64,000 nt of DNA from Callorhinus ursinus (Eukaryota; Chordata; Mammalia; Carnivora; Otariidae): positions 55,781,961 to 55,845,960 of the forward strand of contig NW_020312828.1 in the NCBI RefSeq assembly GCF_003265705.1, given 5' to 3'. The notes below the pieces were generated by a model. It ran no database searches. It had not been told where the DNA came from and worked only from the letters and a program-made list of their open reading frames with translations. This document shows, piece after piece, positions 46,596 through 57,080 of this stretch (positions are counted from its first letter, which is position 1; every line of letters begins with the position of its first letter). Both the position numbers and the translations under genes were made by a program.

Positions 46596-47460
46596 CAGTG
46601 ATGGTTTCTGGAATGTTCAGGATCCATACCTCAAGAAAAGGAGAGACAAAATCCAAGGGAGAAATTTTCTTTTAATCAAAAGAGATGAAATATTTACACA
46701 ACTCTTACATTTAGCCTCTATTTGTATGAATTTATGCATATGGTCTGAAGTAAAAATTAAAAAAAAAAAGAAAATATATTATATATATGGTCACAGGCAT
46801 AGATTAACTCTCTTACTAGGGAAGAAAAGAAGAGCAATTTTAATCAACATTTCCACAATTAATTATAACATTTCCCAGAATTTAATCTATGCACATTTAA
46901 TTTTACACTAGAGAGTATAAATTACTTTGATATACATTATATTGGATATAATTAATTGTAATTAAGTTATTGATACAAATTTTATTTTGCCATTAAATCA
47001 GACAGTGCACTTTCAGAAACTCTCTGACCATGAAGAGATATACAAGAAATTATTTTATTTTTTTGTATATCTTTGAGCATAGAATTGGAAAATTGAAACT
47101 CATGTAGATTTTTAAATTTGGGGTATATTAAGTTTAGATATCTCTGGCTTATATTTGTGGGGAGATATTTTCTGATGCTTCTCCAACAGTATTGGAGTTT
47201 ATTTATTTATTTTTTTGATCAGCATAGGATCCTGGGCACAAACTGATTTCCTTGTATTCCCATATCAGTAAACAGTTCTTGTTCCGTCCCTCTCTCCCTC
47301 AGCAGGGACATTCAAGGAATAAGAGTTTCATCTTCTGAATAAAGTATTTCATCAGTTCCGGTTTTTGTAACTTTCTCTTAAACACTAGTATTACCCAAAG
47401 CCCCTAGTAACATAGTATAAACTCCTCCATATCATCAAGGCAAACATAATTCTACCTCAT
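46596..47460. other. Unique DNA, no feature recognised
   Basis: AT-rich to mixed composition. A slightly less AT-rich part at 47220-47400 has no recognised family. Confidence 0.4.
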
Positions 47461-47475
47461 AAAAGACAAGTATAG

Positions 47476-47679
47476 GGGCGCCTGGGTGGCTCAGATGGTT
47501 AAGCGTCTGCCTTCAGCTCAGGTCATGATCCCAGGATCCTGGGATCGAGCCCCACATCGGGCTTCTGGCTCAGTGGGGAGCCTGCTTCTCCCTCTCCCTC
47601 TGCCTCTCTCCCTGCTCATGCTCTCTCTCTCTCTCTCTTTGTATCTCTGTGTCTCAAATGAATAAATAAAATCTTAAAA
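47476..47679 (+). mobile_element. CAN-SINE, young-looking, perfect 15 bp target-site duplication
   Basis: The best-preserved SINE here: head ggggcgcctgggtggctcag with both CpG-type positions of the head kept, box B gatcgagccccacatcggg, (CT)n body and a tail with AATAAATAAAATC. aaaagacaagtatag is identical at 47461-47475 and 47680-47694. Confidence 0.96.
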
Positions 47680-47694
47680 AAAAGACAAGTATAG

Positions 47695-48482
47695 TGATTA
47701 TCTTAGTAGTGAAATTAAAATATATTATTGCTACCTTATAACTTATTATGGCTTCAAATTTCAGAAAGGGGAAGAGAGAAGAGAAAGGGAATTGCTTTGA
47801 GGATGTTTGATTACTTATTTTACAGTGTCAATACTAACAATAAAATAAAGATTTCACTCACTGAAAGATCCATTAAAATGTTTCAAATGTGAAAAAAAAT
47901 AAAGATTTCATTTAAACATTCTAATTACTTTTATTTTCCAAATGAGTTTAATCTATTACCTATCATCTATTCAAAAATATCTATAGCCATTAAGTAAAAA
48001 TTTTCAGATTTTCAGAAACAATAATGCTTGTATTTTTATTTATCAGAAAGCTTTAGAATGCTTCAGGTTGGCAGAAGTGCTTTTGTTTTTTGGGCTTTTT
48101 TTTTTCCTGCCCAATGTGGAAAGCTAAGTCCCTCAGTTTCCTTAGGTCATTTATGACATATTAAAATGGGCATGTTGTCAATGCCTTAAGGACAAAAATG
48201 ATATGTCTATTTCTGAATTTCTGCAACTTTATGTGTTCCAATGTCAAAAAAATTGGGCTAACAATTGTAAACATTATATGTTTCATCACAAAGTAAACTA
48301 TGCACCTGGAATAAAAAATTCATATAACACTATACACATTTTTTAAAAATCTCTTTAACCTCAAAGAGAAACACATTTCAGTGATTGTCTTTTTTGTTCT
48401 TCTAACAGTTATTTCTATAATATTAAATCATGAGTTCATATATCTATTATGACCTAGAAATTCTAAAATTATTGAATATATT
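47695..48482. other. Unique DNA
   Basis: No gene or named repeat recognised. A-rich segments such as aataaagatttca recur twice (about 47845 and 47901), but not as a defined repeat. Confidence 0.4.
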
Positions 48483-48592
48483 TTTCTTTTTTTAATTTAT
48501 ATTCAATTAGCTAATATATAGTACATCATTAGTTTCAGATGTAGTGTTCAGTGATTCATTAGTGGCATATAACACCCAGTGCTCATCACTAT
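48483..48592 (-). mobile_element. 5'-truncated carnivoran L1 3' end (about 110 bp)
   Basis: Poly-T, then ctaatatatagtacatcatt, agtttcagatgtagtgttca and ataacacccagtgctcatca: the terminal antisense L1 3' UTR. Its right edge abuts an older plus-strand L1. Confidence 0.85.
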
Positions 48593-48594
48593 TT

Positions 48595-49450
48595 CTATAC
48601 ATTTGTTTGATAAAGAATTTGTATGTAGATTGTAAAAAATATTTTTATAATTTTAAAATACAGAAACAACATAAATATTGGGCAAATTATTTCAACACAC
48701 AGTTCACAAAAGAAGATATACAAATAGCCAACAAACTAAAAAGAACATTCCTAAAATCATTAGTTATTGGACAATACAAATTTTAGCCACAATGATATAT
48801 TATTATGCACTCTTTAGAAAAACAAAATTTTAAAATATGATGATCTCCAGGTGCTGGTGAGGATATGGAGCAACTAGAATTTTCATATACCACTAGTAGA
48901 ATGAAAATGATAACAATTTGAGAAAGTGTTATAATATTAACATAAGTTTGTTACAACCCAGCAATTCCACACATAGGCATTTATATATGAGAAATAAGAA
49001 CAAACATCCACATGAAATCTTGTACTTGTACATAGTATTTGTATTCATAAAAGCAAAAACTAGAAAAAGTATATGTTTATTAACATAAGAGTGGGTAAAA
49101 CATTATGACATATTCACTCATTTGTATACTACTCGGCAATTAAAAGGACCAAAGTACCAAAACCAAACAATATGGATGATTCTGAAAAATAATATTGATA
49201 ATATTGATAATACTAATAATAATGGTCAACAAAGCCAGGAGCAAAAGTATACCCTATTTAATTTCTTTTACATAAAAATCTATAAAGGCATATTTATTGA
49301 AACAGGATAGAGATCGGTGCTTTCCTGGGCCAAGGGAACAGAGGATTCACTTGGGATAGAGCTTAAAGAAAGTTCTGTAGGATTAAATCCTACTATATTT
49401 TGTTGTGGTTTCACAGATGCCTGAATTTGTCAAAACTCATTATTTATTGA
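48595..49450 (+). mobile_element. Old L1 ORF2 C-terminus and 3' UTR
   Basis: gataaagaatttgtatgtag, gaagatatacaaatagccaa, aggtgctggtgaggatatgg, cagcaattccacacataggc and gtggtttcacagatgcctga follow L1M ORF2 3' to 3' UTR order. An ATTGATAATA-type repeat lies near 49190-49220. Non-coding. Confidence 0.72.
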
Positions 49451-50919
49451 CACAACACTTAATTGGTTGTTTAAATTGACCTCTATGTAGTAGATGTCTT
49501 GTTATATGTCCCAAGCAGTGAACGCTGATAGATTTTAAGGCGGATCCATCAGTCGTGAAACAACTGCTTAAATGCATATCATTACAGGTTATTCAGTCAA
49601 GAGTAGAATAACTTTTTAAGAATGTGGTAGAAGAGTTGCTTTTCTAAGCAAAGATCCTAATTCATTGTCAGAATCTGCCCATGCCCCTATACCAATCCTC
49701 ATGATCATACTCCTTTCTAAACTAACACTACACATTTTTTTAAAATTTCCTTAATCTCCTAACTTTAATTCTAAAAAGATGTTGCAGTTTGATAGTTCAA
49801 TTTACATTAGAATTCAGCCACCCACAGGATTAGACTTTAAAATTTCAAGGCTCCATGGGATAAAGATTTATTTTAAAATAGTCCTAGAAACTTTTAGATT
49901 TCTTATTCAGACCTTGAGCTAAAAACGTAAAACTCTGAGCCCATCATTTCCTTTCCCCAAATTCTGTAGAATGGATTGTAAATAGGAGCAATCAATCAAC
50001 TTTTACTCCTTGTTTCTAGTAAGTGTTTTAAGGCAGTGCATACTTAATCACCCAAGGTCTTCTTTCTATCTTCACTTGACGATAGATAACAGAAGTAACT
50101 ACTTTACTAGTGCATACCATGGGCTCCTTAACTATTGGTTGGGAACCAGGATAATAAATAACTTTAACCAGATTAGAGAAACAATTTCTCATAACAGACC
50201 AATTTAAGAAAATCATTCTTAATGCAAACATTTCTGGTGTCACCATTTCTGTACCAGCCGAGGGTGATGCACAAATAACATATGTATGTACTGTCTAAAA
50301 GCATGTTTTTCAGTATTACATAAACTCTAGATCTATCACTACGTATAATCTACTTAATATTCCAAGTTTCAGCTTTCTCATATATACTGATATGTAGATG
50401 ACAAACTATCTTGTAAGGTTGTTCAGAGATTAAGGTTAGACTCCATAATGAACATTCATCTTGCTACCAAAAGTTATTTGACAATTTATTGATGTCAACA
50501 TATTAATGGCCTATCTTCCTAAGTAATACACATAATATCCTGAAATTAGTGACTTCTTTTTCATTTGTATGATGTATAGTCTGATTTTTATAATAAAGTA
50601 TGCCTTGATAAAAAAGGAGTCAAAGTCTTATATTAAAAGGATGGTGAAACTACACATTGGATACATAGTCTCCCTAAAATATACCTCCCGTTCTCCATCT
50701 GAACCTCTACTATTTGTGTTAGTGCTGGAATACACACCTGAATATAAACTATGCTCCTTTCTCTTGTGGCCATTGATATTATTATCCTTCTTGATATTTA
50801 GTATCTCAAGGATCAGGTCAGTTTGTCCTCTTTATTAGAAAGAAAGTTCATGAATTTTTTCCCCTACTGGGACTATACCAGTAGAAATAACATAGAAATT
50901 ATCCCTCAATGTATGATAA
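49451..50919. other. Unique DNA, no feature recognised
   Basis: No known family. Overlapping open frames at 50010-50246 (both strands) and an 89-codon frame at 50569-50838 have no recognised motif. Confidence 0.4.
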
Positions 50920-51270
50920 GATATATTGCAGTAACTACAGCTACAGGAACAACAAAAAAATTCCTCTGAATTTCAAAGGTATTTACTGCTCATATAAAGT
51001 TTACTACAGCTTCTGGTTACTCTGCAGAAGTTAGGTATCCTTCAAGTGATGGCTCCATGTACACCTAAATGTCAACAACTGCTTCCACAATCATGGGTGC
51101 AGGGCATCTAGAGACTTGCACAAGAAATGACATATTTTCATAGGGAGGTGACAAACATCGGTTAATCTCCCATTTCTTTGGCCAAATGTGGTCAAAATGG
51201 GCACAGTTCTGAGAGCAAAATAATGCAATCCCTTGCTGTGCTGAAAGTGGAGAAATGAAATTATTGGTGA
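50920..51270 (+). mobile_element. Possible old interspersed repeat, family unresolved
   Basis: The order of tgcagtaactacagctacag, tttcaaaggtatttactgct, catataaagtttactacagc, gtgatggctccatgtacacc and gtcaaaatgggcacag is reminiscent of an old mammalian interspersed repeat. I cannot name it or fix its ends. Confidence 0.3.
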
Positions 51271-52360
51271 GTAATACTAATGTTTACCATACTAGGAAAC
51301 ACATTTTTGGGGGAAGTGTGGGGGTGTAAAATGAAGGAGCTTATGATTCATAAGGAAAATTTGAGTTAAAACCTTGGCATGTCCAGGTGATTTATGTGTT
51401 ATGAAAAGAAGAGAGTAGTTTCTTTAATAATGCAGCTAAAATTATCTTATTCTATGATACATTTCCACTATTTAAACAGGAAGCCCATAGTTCTTTTTGC
51501 CTAAACAAATGTGCAAACTCTACTAACACATTCCCTGAAATGAAATCTAATATGGTGAAGAAGAGTGGAAATGGGATAAAATATATCATTATAATTTTGA
51601 TTATGATGCACAGTGAATTTGACAAGTTTTATTTCCAGAATGATTCTATGAAGTTAAATGACCTTGGAGTAGTAAACTATTAAGGACAAGTACACATCTC
51701 TTATAACATTCTGCAGCTATTAAAGCCACCCTGAATTTCCCTCATAGTAGGAAACTTCCTCTTCCCCTTGATACCTCTTTGTTACAAGAGTTTGGGCTAT
51801 TTGTTCCAAATCTCCCAACTAACTTTGTATAGAGATATTATCTATGTTAAGAACATTCAAATCCAGTCAAGTCAGGTGTACCCTGATATTATCACAGTCT
51901 GTGGAAAGGCAACCTATTTAAAAGTTACTCCTTAAAGCTGATCCTATATGGAGTTTCTGAATACATATAGATTTACTTTGCAGCAGAGATAATTATGTGA
52001 AATACTTTGAATATAAAATAAAATATCACCAAAGGTATTATAAATACTAATTATGTTAAATCTAAATAAGTTTATTTGTTTACAAAATTAATATGTATCT
52101 ATTAATTGGAAAATACTCTACCAGAGTTTGGGGATATATTGAGGAAGAAATAGACAAAACCACGATATCATGTGTTTACTGGGGGCATGTTATAGCAATC
52201 TAAATACATAATAATGTATCAGGAATATAGTATTGTGGTTCTATGAATTTTAGGTGAATTTATATTATAATTAATAAAGCTATTAATATTTGCAGAACAG
52301 TTTTTATCATGTACTAACTGAACACCTTCAAAACATAGCTAATTAAACCTATAGTAAGTG
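51271..52360. other. AT-rich DNA, no feature recognised
   Basis: No gene or named repeat recognised. Confidence 0.4.
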
Positions 52361-52372
52361 ATAAAATATAAG

Positions 52373-52828
52373 ACATATGCACCCCTGTACACACACACAC
52401 ACACACACACGCACACACACACGCACACGCACACACACACAGAGGAATATTATTCAGCCATAAAAATCTTAACATTGGCAGCAACATGGATGGATCTAGA
52501 GAGTATAAAGCTAAACAAAATAAGCCAGTCAGAGAAAGACAAATCATACCATATGATTTCAGTCATATGTGGAATTAAAAAAAAAAAAAACAAATGAACA
52601 AAGGAAAATAGAAAGACAAACCAAAAAACAGACTCTTAACTCTAGAGAACAAATCGATGATTATAGAGGGGAGGTTGGTGGGGGGATGGGTGAAATAGGT
52701 GAAGGGGTTTAAGAGTACACTTATCACCATGAGCACTGATTAATCTATAGATTTGTTGAATCACTATATTGTACTCCTGAAACTAATGTAACACTGCAAT
52801 TTTACTCCACTGGAATTAAAATAAAAAT
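52373..52828 (+). mobile_element. 5'-truncated L1: ORF2 end and 3' UTR
   Basis: It begins catatgcacccctg, then passes through a CA tract into ggaatattattcagccataa, gcaacatggatggatctaga, ccatatgatttcagtcatat and a 3' UTR with ggttggtggggggatgggtg and gtactcctgaaactaatgta. ataaaatat at about 52362-52370 and 52829-52837 may be the target-site duplication. The part between the start and the CA tract is deleted relative to other L1s. Confidence 0.85.
52388..52441. repeat. (CA)n microsatellite within L1 ORF2
   Basis: About 27 CA-type units with several CG interruptions, immediately before the ORF2 block gaggaatattattcagcc. Confidence 0.94.
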
Positions 52829-52837
52829 AAAATATGA

Positions 52838-53769
52838 AAAAAAACTTTTATATTTTATTTATATCCAGAATGCTGGATATATGATTTAAATATTTATTCC
52901 AGTGTAAGCTATAACCATTTGAGAACCTGAATGAATTCACAGGTTCTCAAAACCACATAAATTAATCACCTGTTCTGCAAGAATGTAGTAATATTGTTTC
53001 TCTAATTCATTTTCACCTGTGTATTATTTTTATTTACAACTTAACACTTGATAGGTTCCCACTCAGAAATAAAGGTCACTGATCTACTCTTTCTGCTCCT
53101 GAGAAACCATATTTCCTTCCATTAGAATAAAAGAGTTTACTCAAGAATAATAGATTTTACCACCTTTGACAAATCACTAAAATAAAAAAAGCTATATTTG
53201 AAATCACTCTTCCGAAAAAGAGAGTTTGAACTTGCCAAGTCTGAGGCAATTAAAATTAATATTTTACATTCAGAAAGCTAAACAATACTTTCTACTTCAT
53301 TTTTTTCTCAGATCTTGGGTCATTGGTTTAATACTAGTGGATGAAAGAATAGAGATGAAACTATAATTCAATTATATTATTTCTTTCCTTATAAAATAGG
53401 AAAAAAATTCTTATTTAGTGTATCATTAAATGATAAAATATAATAAAGTGTTTATTAGTCAATGGAATGATGGATTATAAAATGTTATGTCAGTCTTTAA
53501 TGAGCTTTCTGTTGAAAGCAGCAGCTGAACCTGCTGGTTGTTCTTGATACAGGGCAGCCCCTGGGTGTGTAGTTCCTTCAGCTGCCATCAACTCACTCAC
53601 CTCCACCTCAGAACCTGCTCTCTGGGTCACCTGAACTACGAAAATGAACTTTGACAAACACATATATCTGTAACTCACATTCCTCTGTAGGTGTAGTATT
53701 TTTCCTTCACTGTATAAAGACACCCAGTGACCCTTTTCATCACTTAATGAGCCACCCACAGATGATGAT
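52838..53769. other. Mostly unique DNA; unresolved non-AT-rich segment at 53490-53760
   Basis: 53490-53760 is less AT-rich than its surroundings and holds a 90-codon minus-strand open frame (MGGSLSDEKGHWVSLYS at its start, AAAFNRKLIKD at its end). I recognise no gene. An ATTAAA follows the stop region on the minus strand, but there is no clear poly-A tail or target-site duplication, so a retrocopy is not shown. Confidence 0.3.
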
Positions 53770-55560
53770 TTTTATGATTATTTTCATGATTAGGGTTTTC
53801 CAGTTCTAGAATTTCATATACATGGAAAGTTATAGAATGTACTCCTCTGCATTCAACTTCTTTCACTCAGCATGTATGTGAGACCCATCCATGTTGTTGA
53901 TGGTGTCAGTTTCATGTCACTTTGTAATGCTAAATCATATTACATTGTATGAATATAGCATATATATTTTTTAATCCTTTCACCTGTTAATAGACTTGTT
54001 TATCACTTCCAGCTTATGGATTTTATGAATAAGCTGCTACAAAAATCCATGTAGAATTTATTTATATATGCTTTTATTTCTTTTGGTAAAAATGTAAAGT
54101 GAAGTTGCTGAAGCAAGTCCCAGGTCTTTTCCATATTGTACAAGGGATTGTGTGTCTTCCCTATATGACATAGAATTCTTAGTTGACAGTATTGTTTTGT
54201 TTTGTGTTTTTTGTACTTTACAGATATTGTTCCATTGGCTTTCTCCTTTTTTAAGAAAACCAGTCACTTCTTTTTCTATATAATTTTTCTCCTGCATGTC
54301 TTTTATTTCTGACAGCTTTCAAAATTTTCTATTTGTCTTGCTTTTACAGCAATTCATTTGGATGTGATTTTCTTTGTTGTACCTTGATTGAAGTTCACTG
54401 AACTTGGATCAGAAAGTGTGCAGTTCTCACATATTTTGAAAAATTGAAGCCATTAATCTTTTTTTTTTACCTGTCTCATTGTCTCTCATCTTTCCCTAAA
54501 CTCCATTTGTATACATGCTGACTGTTTCAAATTGCACTACAGGAAACTGAGAGTCTATTCATTTTTAAAACTTTTTGGGGGGTGCCTGGGTGTCTTAGTC
54601 ACTAGGCGTCTGCCTTCGGCTCAGGGTCATGATCCCAGGGTTCTGGGATCGAGCCCCACATCAGGCTCCCTGCTCCGTGGGAAGACTGCTTCTCCCTCTC
54701 CCACTCCCCCTACTTGTGTTCCGGCTCTCGCTATCTGTCAAATAAATAAATAAAATCTTTAAAAAAATAATAAACCTTTTTTTTTTTTGCTCTATCTTTC
54801 CTAGTTTTAAAATTTCTAGTGGTCTGTCTCGGATTAAAAGATAACAAGACTGTTACATTGGATAACAGTCACATTTTTGTGCAATCTACAATAGGCTATC
54901 AAGCCCATCCATTTTGATATTTTATTTCTCAGTTCTAGAATTTCCATTTGCTTCTTTTGCATTACATTCATTTCACAATTGTGATTAACTCACATTTATT
55001 CAGAGTGACTGTATTTTTCCATTGAATTCTTCAGCTTAGTTAAAATAAGTGCTTCAAATTCTCTATAAATTCCAATGTCTCATGGGTTTTTTTTTATTCA
55101 CTTATTTTTTCTTAAATATTGGTTACATATTCCTGTTTCTTCACAAGTATAGCAAATTCTGATTGTATACTGGATGTTGTAGATGCTTGGTTATTGAAAC
55201 TCTGGATTTTGCTAAGTTCTTTTAGCTTTCTAGCTATTATTCTCTGCCACTGGGTTCTCTGAAATATCCCACACTTCTGTATAAATCAGGATCATTTAGA
55301 GATGTGAAGGGAGTTTACACAAAGATTTTAGAGCCTTTCTCAGAGTGTTTATCCCCTACATTCCAGCTGTTCTCTTGTGTTAACTCTGTCCTCCAACTCC
55401 TCAAGGTGGTATGCTGCAGATTGCTATTGGACTTCCAGACATCTTGCATGGCTTCTCAGGGTGGCCTTCAAAGAAAAACCTGCATACATGATCATTCCAC
55501 CTATTACAACTCCACTCTTTAAGGATCATCTCTTCCCCAATTTCTACCTTTTTTCTGTCT
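53770..55560 (-). mobile_element. Old LINE: L1 3' part then HAL1/L1M-like 5' part, split by a SINE
   Basis: 53800-54110 is antisense ORF2-end sequence (ttctttcactcagcatgtat, gacccatccatgttgttgat). 54110-55560 resembles antisense LINE ORF1/5' region of the L1M/HAL1 kind (tgaagttcactgaacttgga, ctcagttctagaatttccat, acatattcctgtttcttcac, ggttattgaaactctggatt). Heavily decayed; boundaries between pieces are approximate. Confidence 0.55.
54577..54769 (+). mobile_element. CAN-SINE nested in old LINE
   Basis: Head ggggggtgcctgggtgtctt, good central part with gatcgagccccacatcaggc, CT body and AAATAAATAAATAAAATC tail. taaaacttttt and taaaccttttt flank it. Confidence 0.92.
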
Positions 55561-55575
55561 CAGAGTGCCTTCAGA

Positions 55576-55576
<1 letters not shown>

Positions 55577-55619
<43 letters not shown>

Positions 55620-55645
55620 CCTTCAGATGTATATATATATATATT
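55577..55645. repeat. Compound TG/TA microsatellite with repeated cttcagatgt
   Basis: (TG)n and (TA)n are followed by cacataccttcagatgtata and a second TA run. The motif ccttcagatgt appears on both sides (about 55567 and 55620), so a short tandem duplication of TG/TA-bearing sequence is likely. Confidence 0.85.
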
Positions 55646-55762
55646 AATTCAGATAGTATAACTGTTACCCTTAGGAAGATTAAATACTAGCTCATCCATC
55701 ATTACCAGATACTGAAATGCTCCTTCTTTATATTTAAAATATTTATAGACAAAAATCATACT
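55646..55762. other. Unique DNA
   Basis: No feature recognised. Confidence 0.4.
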
Positions 55763-55779
55763 AAAGAACCTGGAAAATT

Positions 55780-55974
55780 GGGGCACCTGGGGGGTTCAGT
55801 CGTTAAGCATCTACCTTCAGCTCAGGTCACAATCCCAGGGTTCTGCAATCGAGCCCCGCATAGGACTCCCAGCTCCACGGGAAGCCTGCTTCTCCCTCTC
55901 CCACTCCTCCTGCTTGTGTTCCCTCTCATGCTGTGTCTCTCTCTGTCAAATAAATAAATAAAATCTTAAAAAAA
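55780..55974 (+). mobile_element. CAN-SINE with perfect 17 bp target-site duplication
   Basis: aaagaacctggaaaatt occurs at 55763-55779 and 55975-55991. The element has head ggggcacctggggggttcag, box B region caatcgagccccgcat, CT body and AAATAAATAAATAAAATC tail. Confidence 0.95.
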
Positions 55975-55991
55975 AAAGAACCTGGAAAATT

Positions 55992-56389
55992 AGTATCTTA
56001 TAGAAGAATTCCACCGTAAAGACACGGGAAGAAAAGCAACCTCCTTTATGTGAGGAAAGTTTCTCATTTCCTTATATTTTAATTATTTGTTACTATAACC
56101 AGTTGTTTACTTATTAAGAAGAAGATATAGATGGAGGAAGAGAAGGGAATGTTACAAAAAGATTCTTCAGGAATACCTCTATGTTATTTAGACATGTTAG
56201 TCTATTTAATGATTTTTAATTGTGTCAGTTTCTGGAAATACAAGAAATAAGACAGAATAACTGCCTAAAGGAAAATCATTGTCTCACAGAGGATAAAGGA
56301 ATAAAATGGTATTAAGTGCTACAAACATTAATATTGCCCATATAGCATACAGTGTGGAAAATTAATGTGAATGATTCATTCTTGTAAAG
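55992..56389. other. Unique DNA
   Basis: No feature recognised. Confidence 0.4.
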
Positions 56390-57010
56390 ATGAATGGTTG
56401 TCACTAAGTCATCAGAGATGAGATGGTGCAGGATTTACATTATATACTATTAGGTATTTCCTTGAGAGAATGTGATGAGGAAATTATAGTTTGAAAAATA
56501 AGCATGCACAAAGCCTAGAAAGCCCTGAAAACATGCATAATATTCAGTGAATAGTAAGTAATTTTTCATTCTTGAAATATAGGGAAAGCTAGGTTGAGGA
56601 GAAACTACAGTGATTTCTGGGGACCTGATCAGGGAGATGCCTGTGTGCCAAGCTAAACTGTTTGAACCTTATCTATTAGGCAATAGTGGTCTATTGTAGA
56701 ATTTCAAATGGGTAAATACTACAATCACATTTATCCTTTAGAATGATCCATCTGGCATGGTTTGGAGGATGAACTGAAAGGTTGTGAATTTAGAGACAGA
56801 AAAGCCAGTAAGGGTGCATTTCTAACAAGTCCAATCAGAGATAGTGGTATCTTGAATGCAGTCAGTGTCAATGAGAATATGGAGGAAAAAGTTATTCCTG
56901 GATTTAAGAGGATATAGTAAAGAGACAGAATTGAGACAATAGCAATTAGATGGCCAAGGCAAGATAAAAGGGAAAATCAAAGCTAATGCCCATAGTTTTA
57001 GGTTTAGTGA
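56390..57010 (+). mobile_element. Second copy of the unnamed old repeat family
   Basis: Blocks such as gaaccttatctattaggcaa tag, ttagaatgatccatctggca, ttggaggatgaactgaaagg, gacagaaaagccagtaaggg and gagacaatagcaattagatg follow the same old mammalian family as 10180-12480. Both copies would include the region around ttggatgtgg or tttggaggatg. The match is by eye and the family is unnamed. Confidence 0.35.
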
Positions 57011-57039
57011 TTGAACAGAACATCAAAAATTCAGATATT

Positions 57040-57080
57040 CTTCTCTCTCTCTCTTTCTTTCTCCCCTTTTCTCTCTCTTT
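57040..57080. repeat. (TC)n-rich tract
   Basis: Imperfect CT/TTTC simple repeat. Confidence 0.85.
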
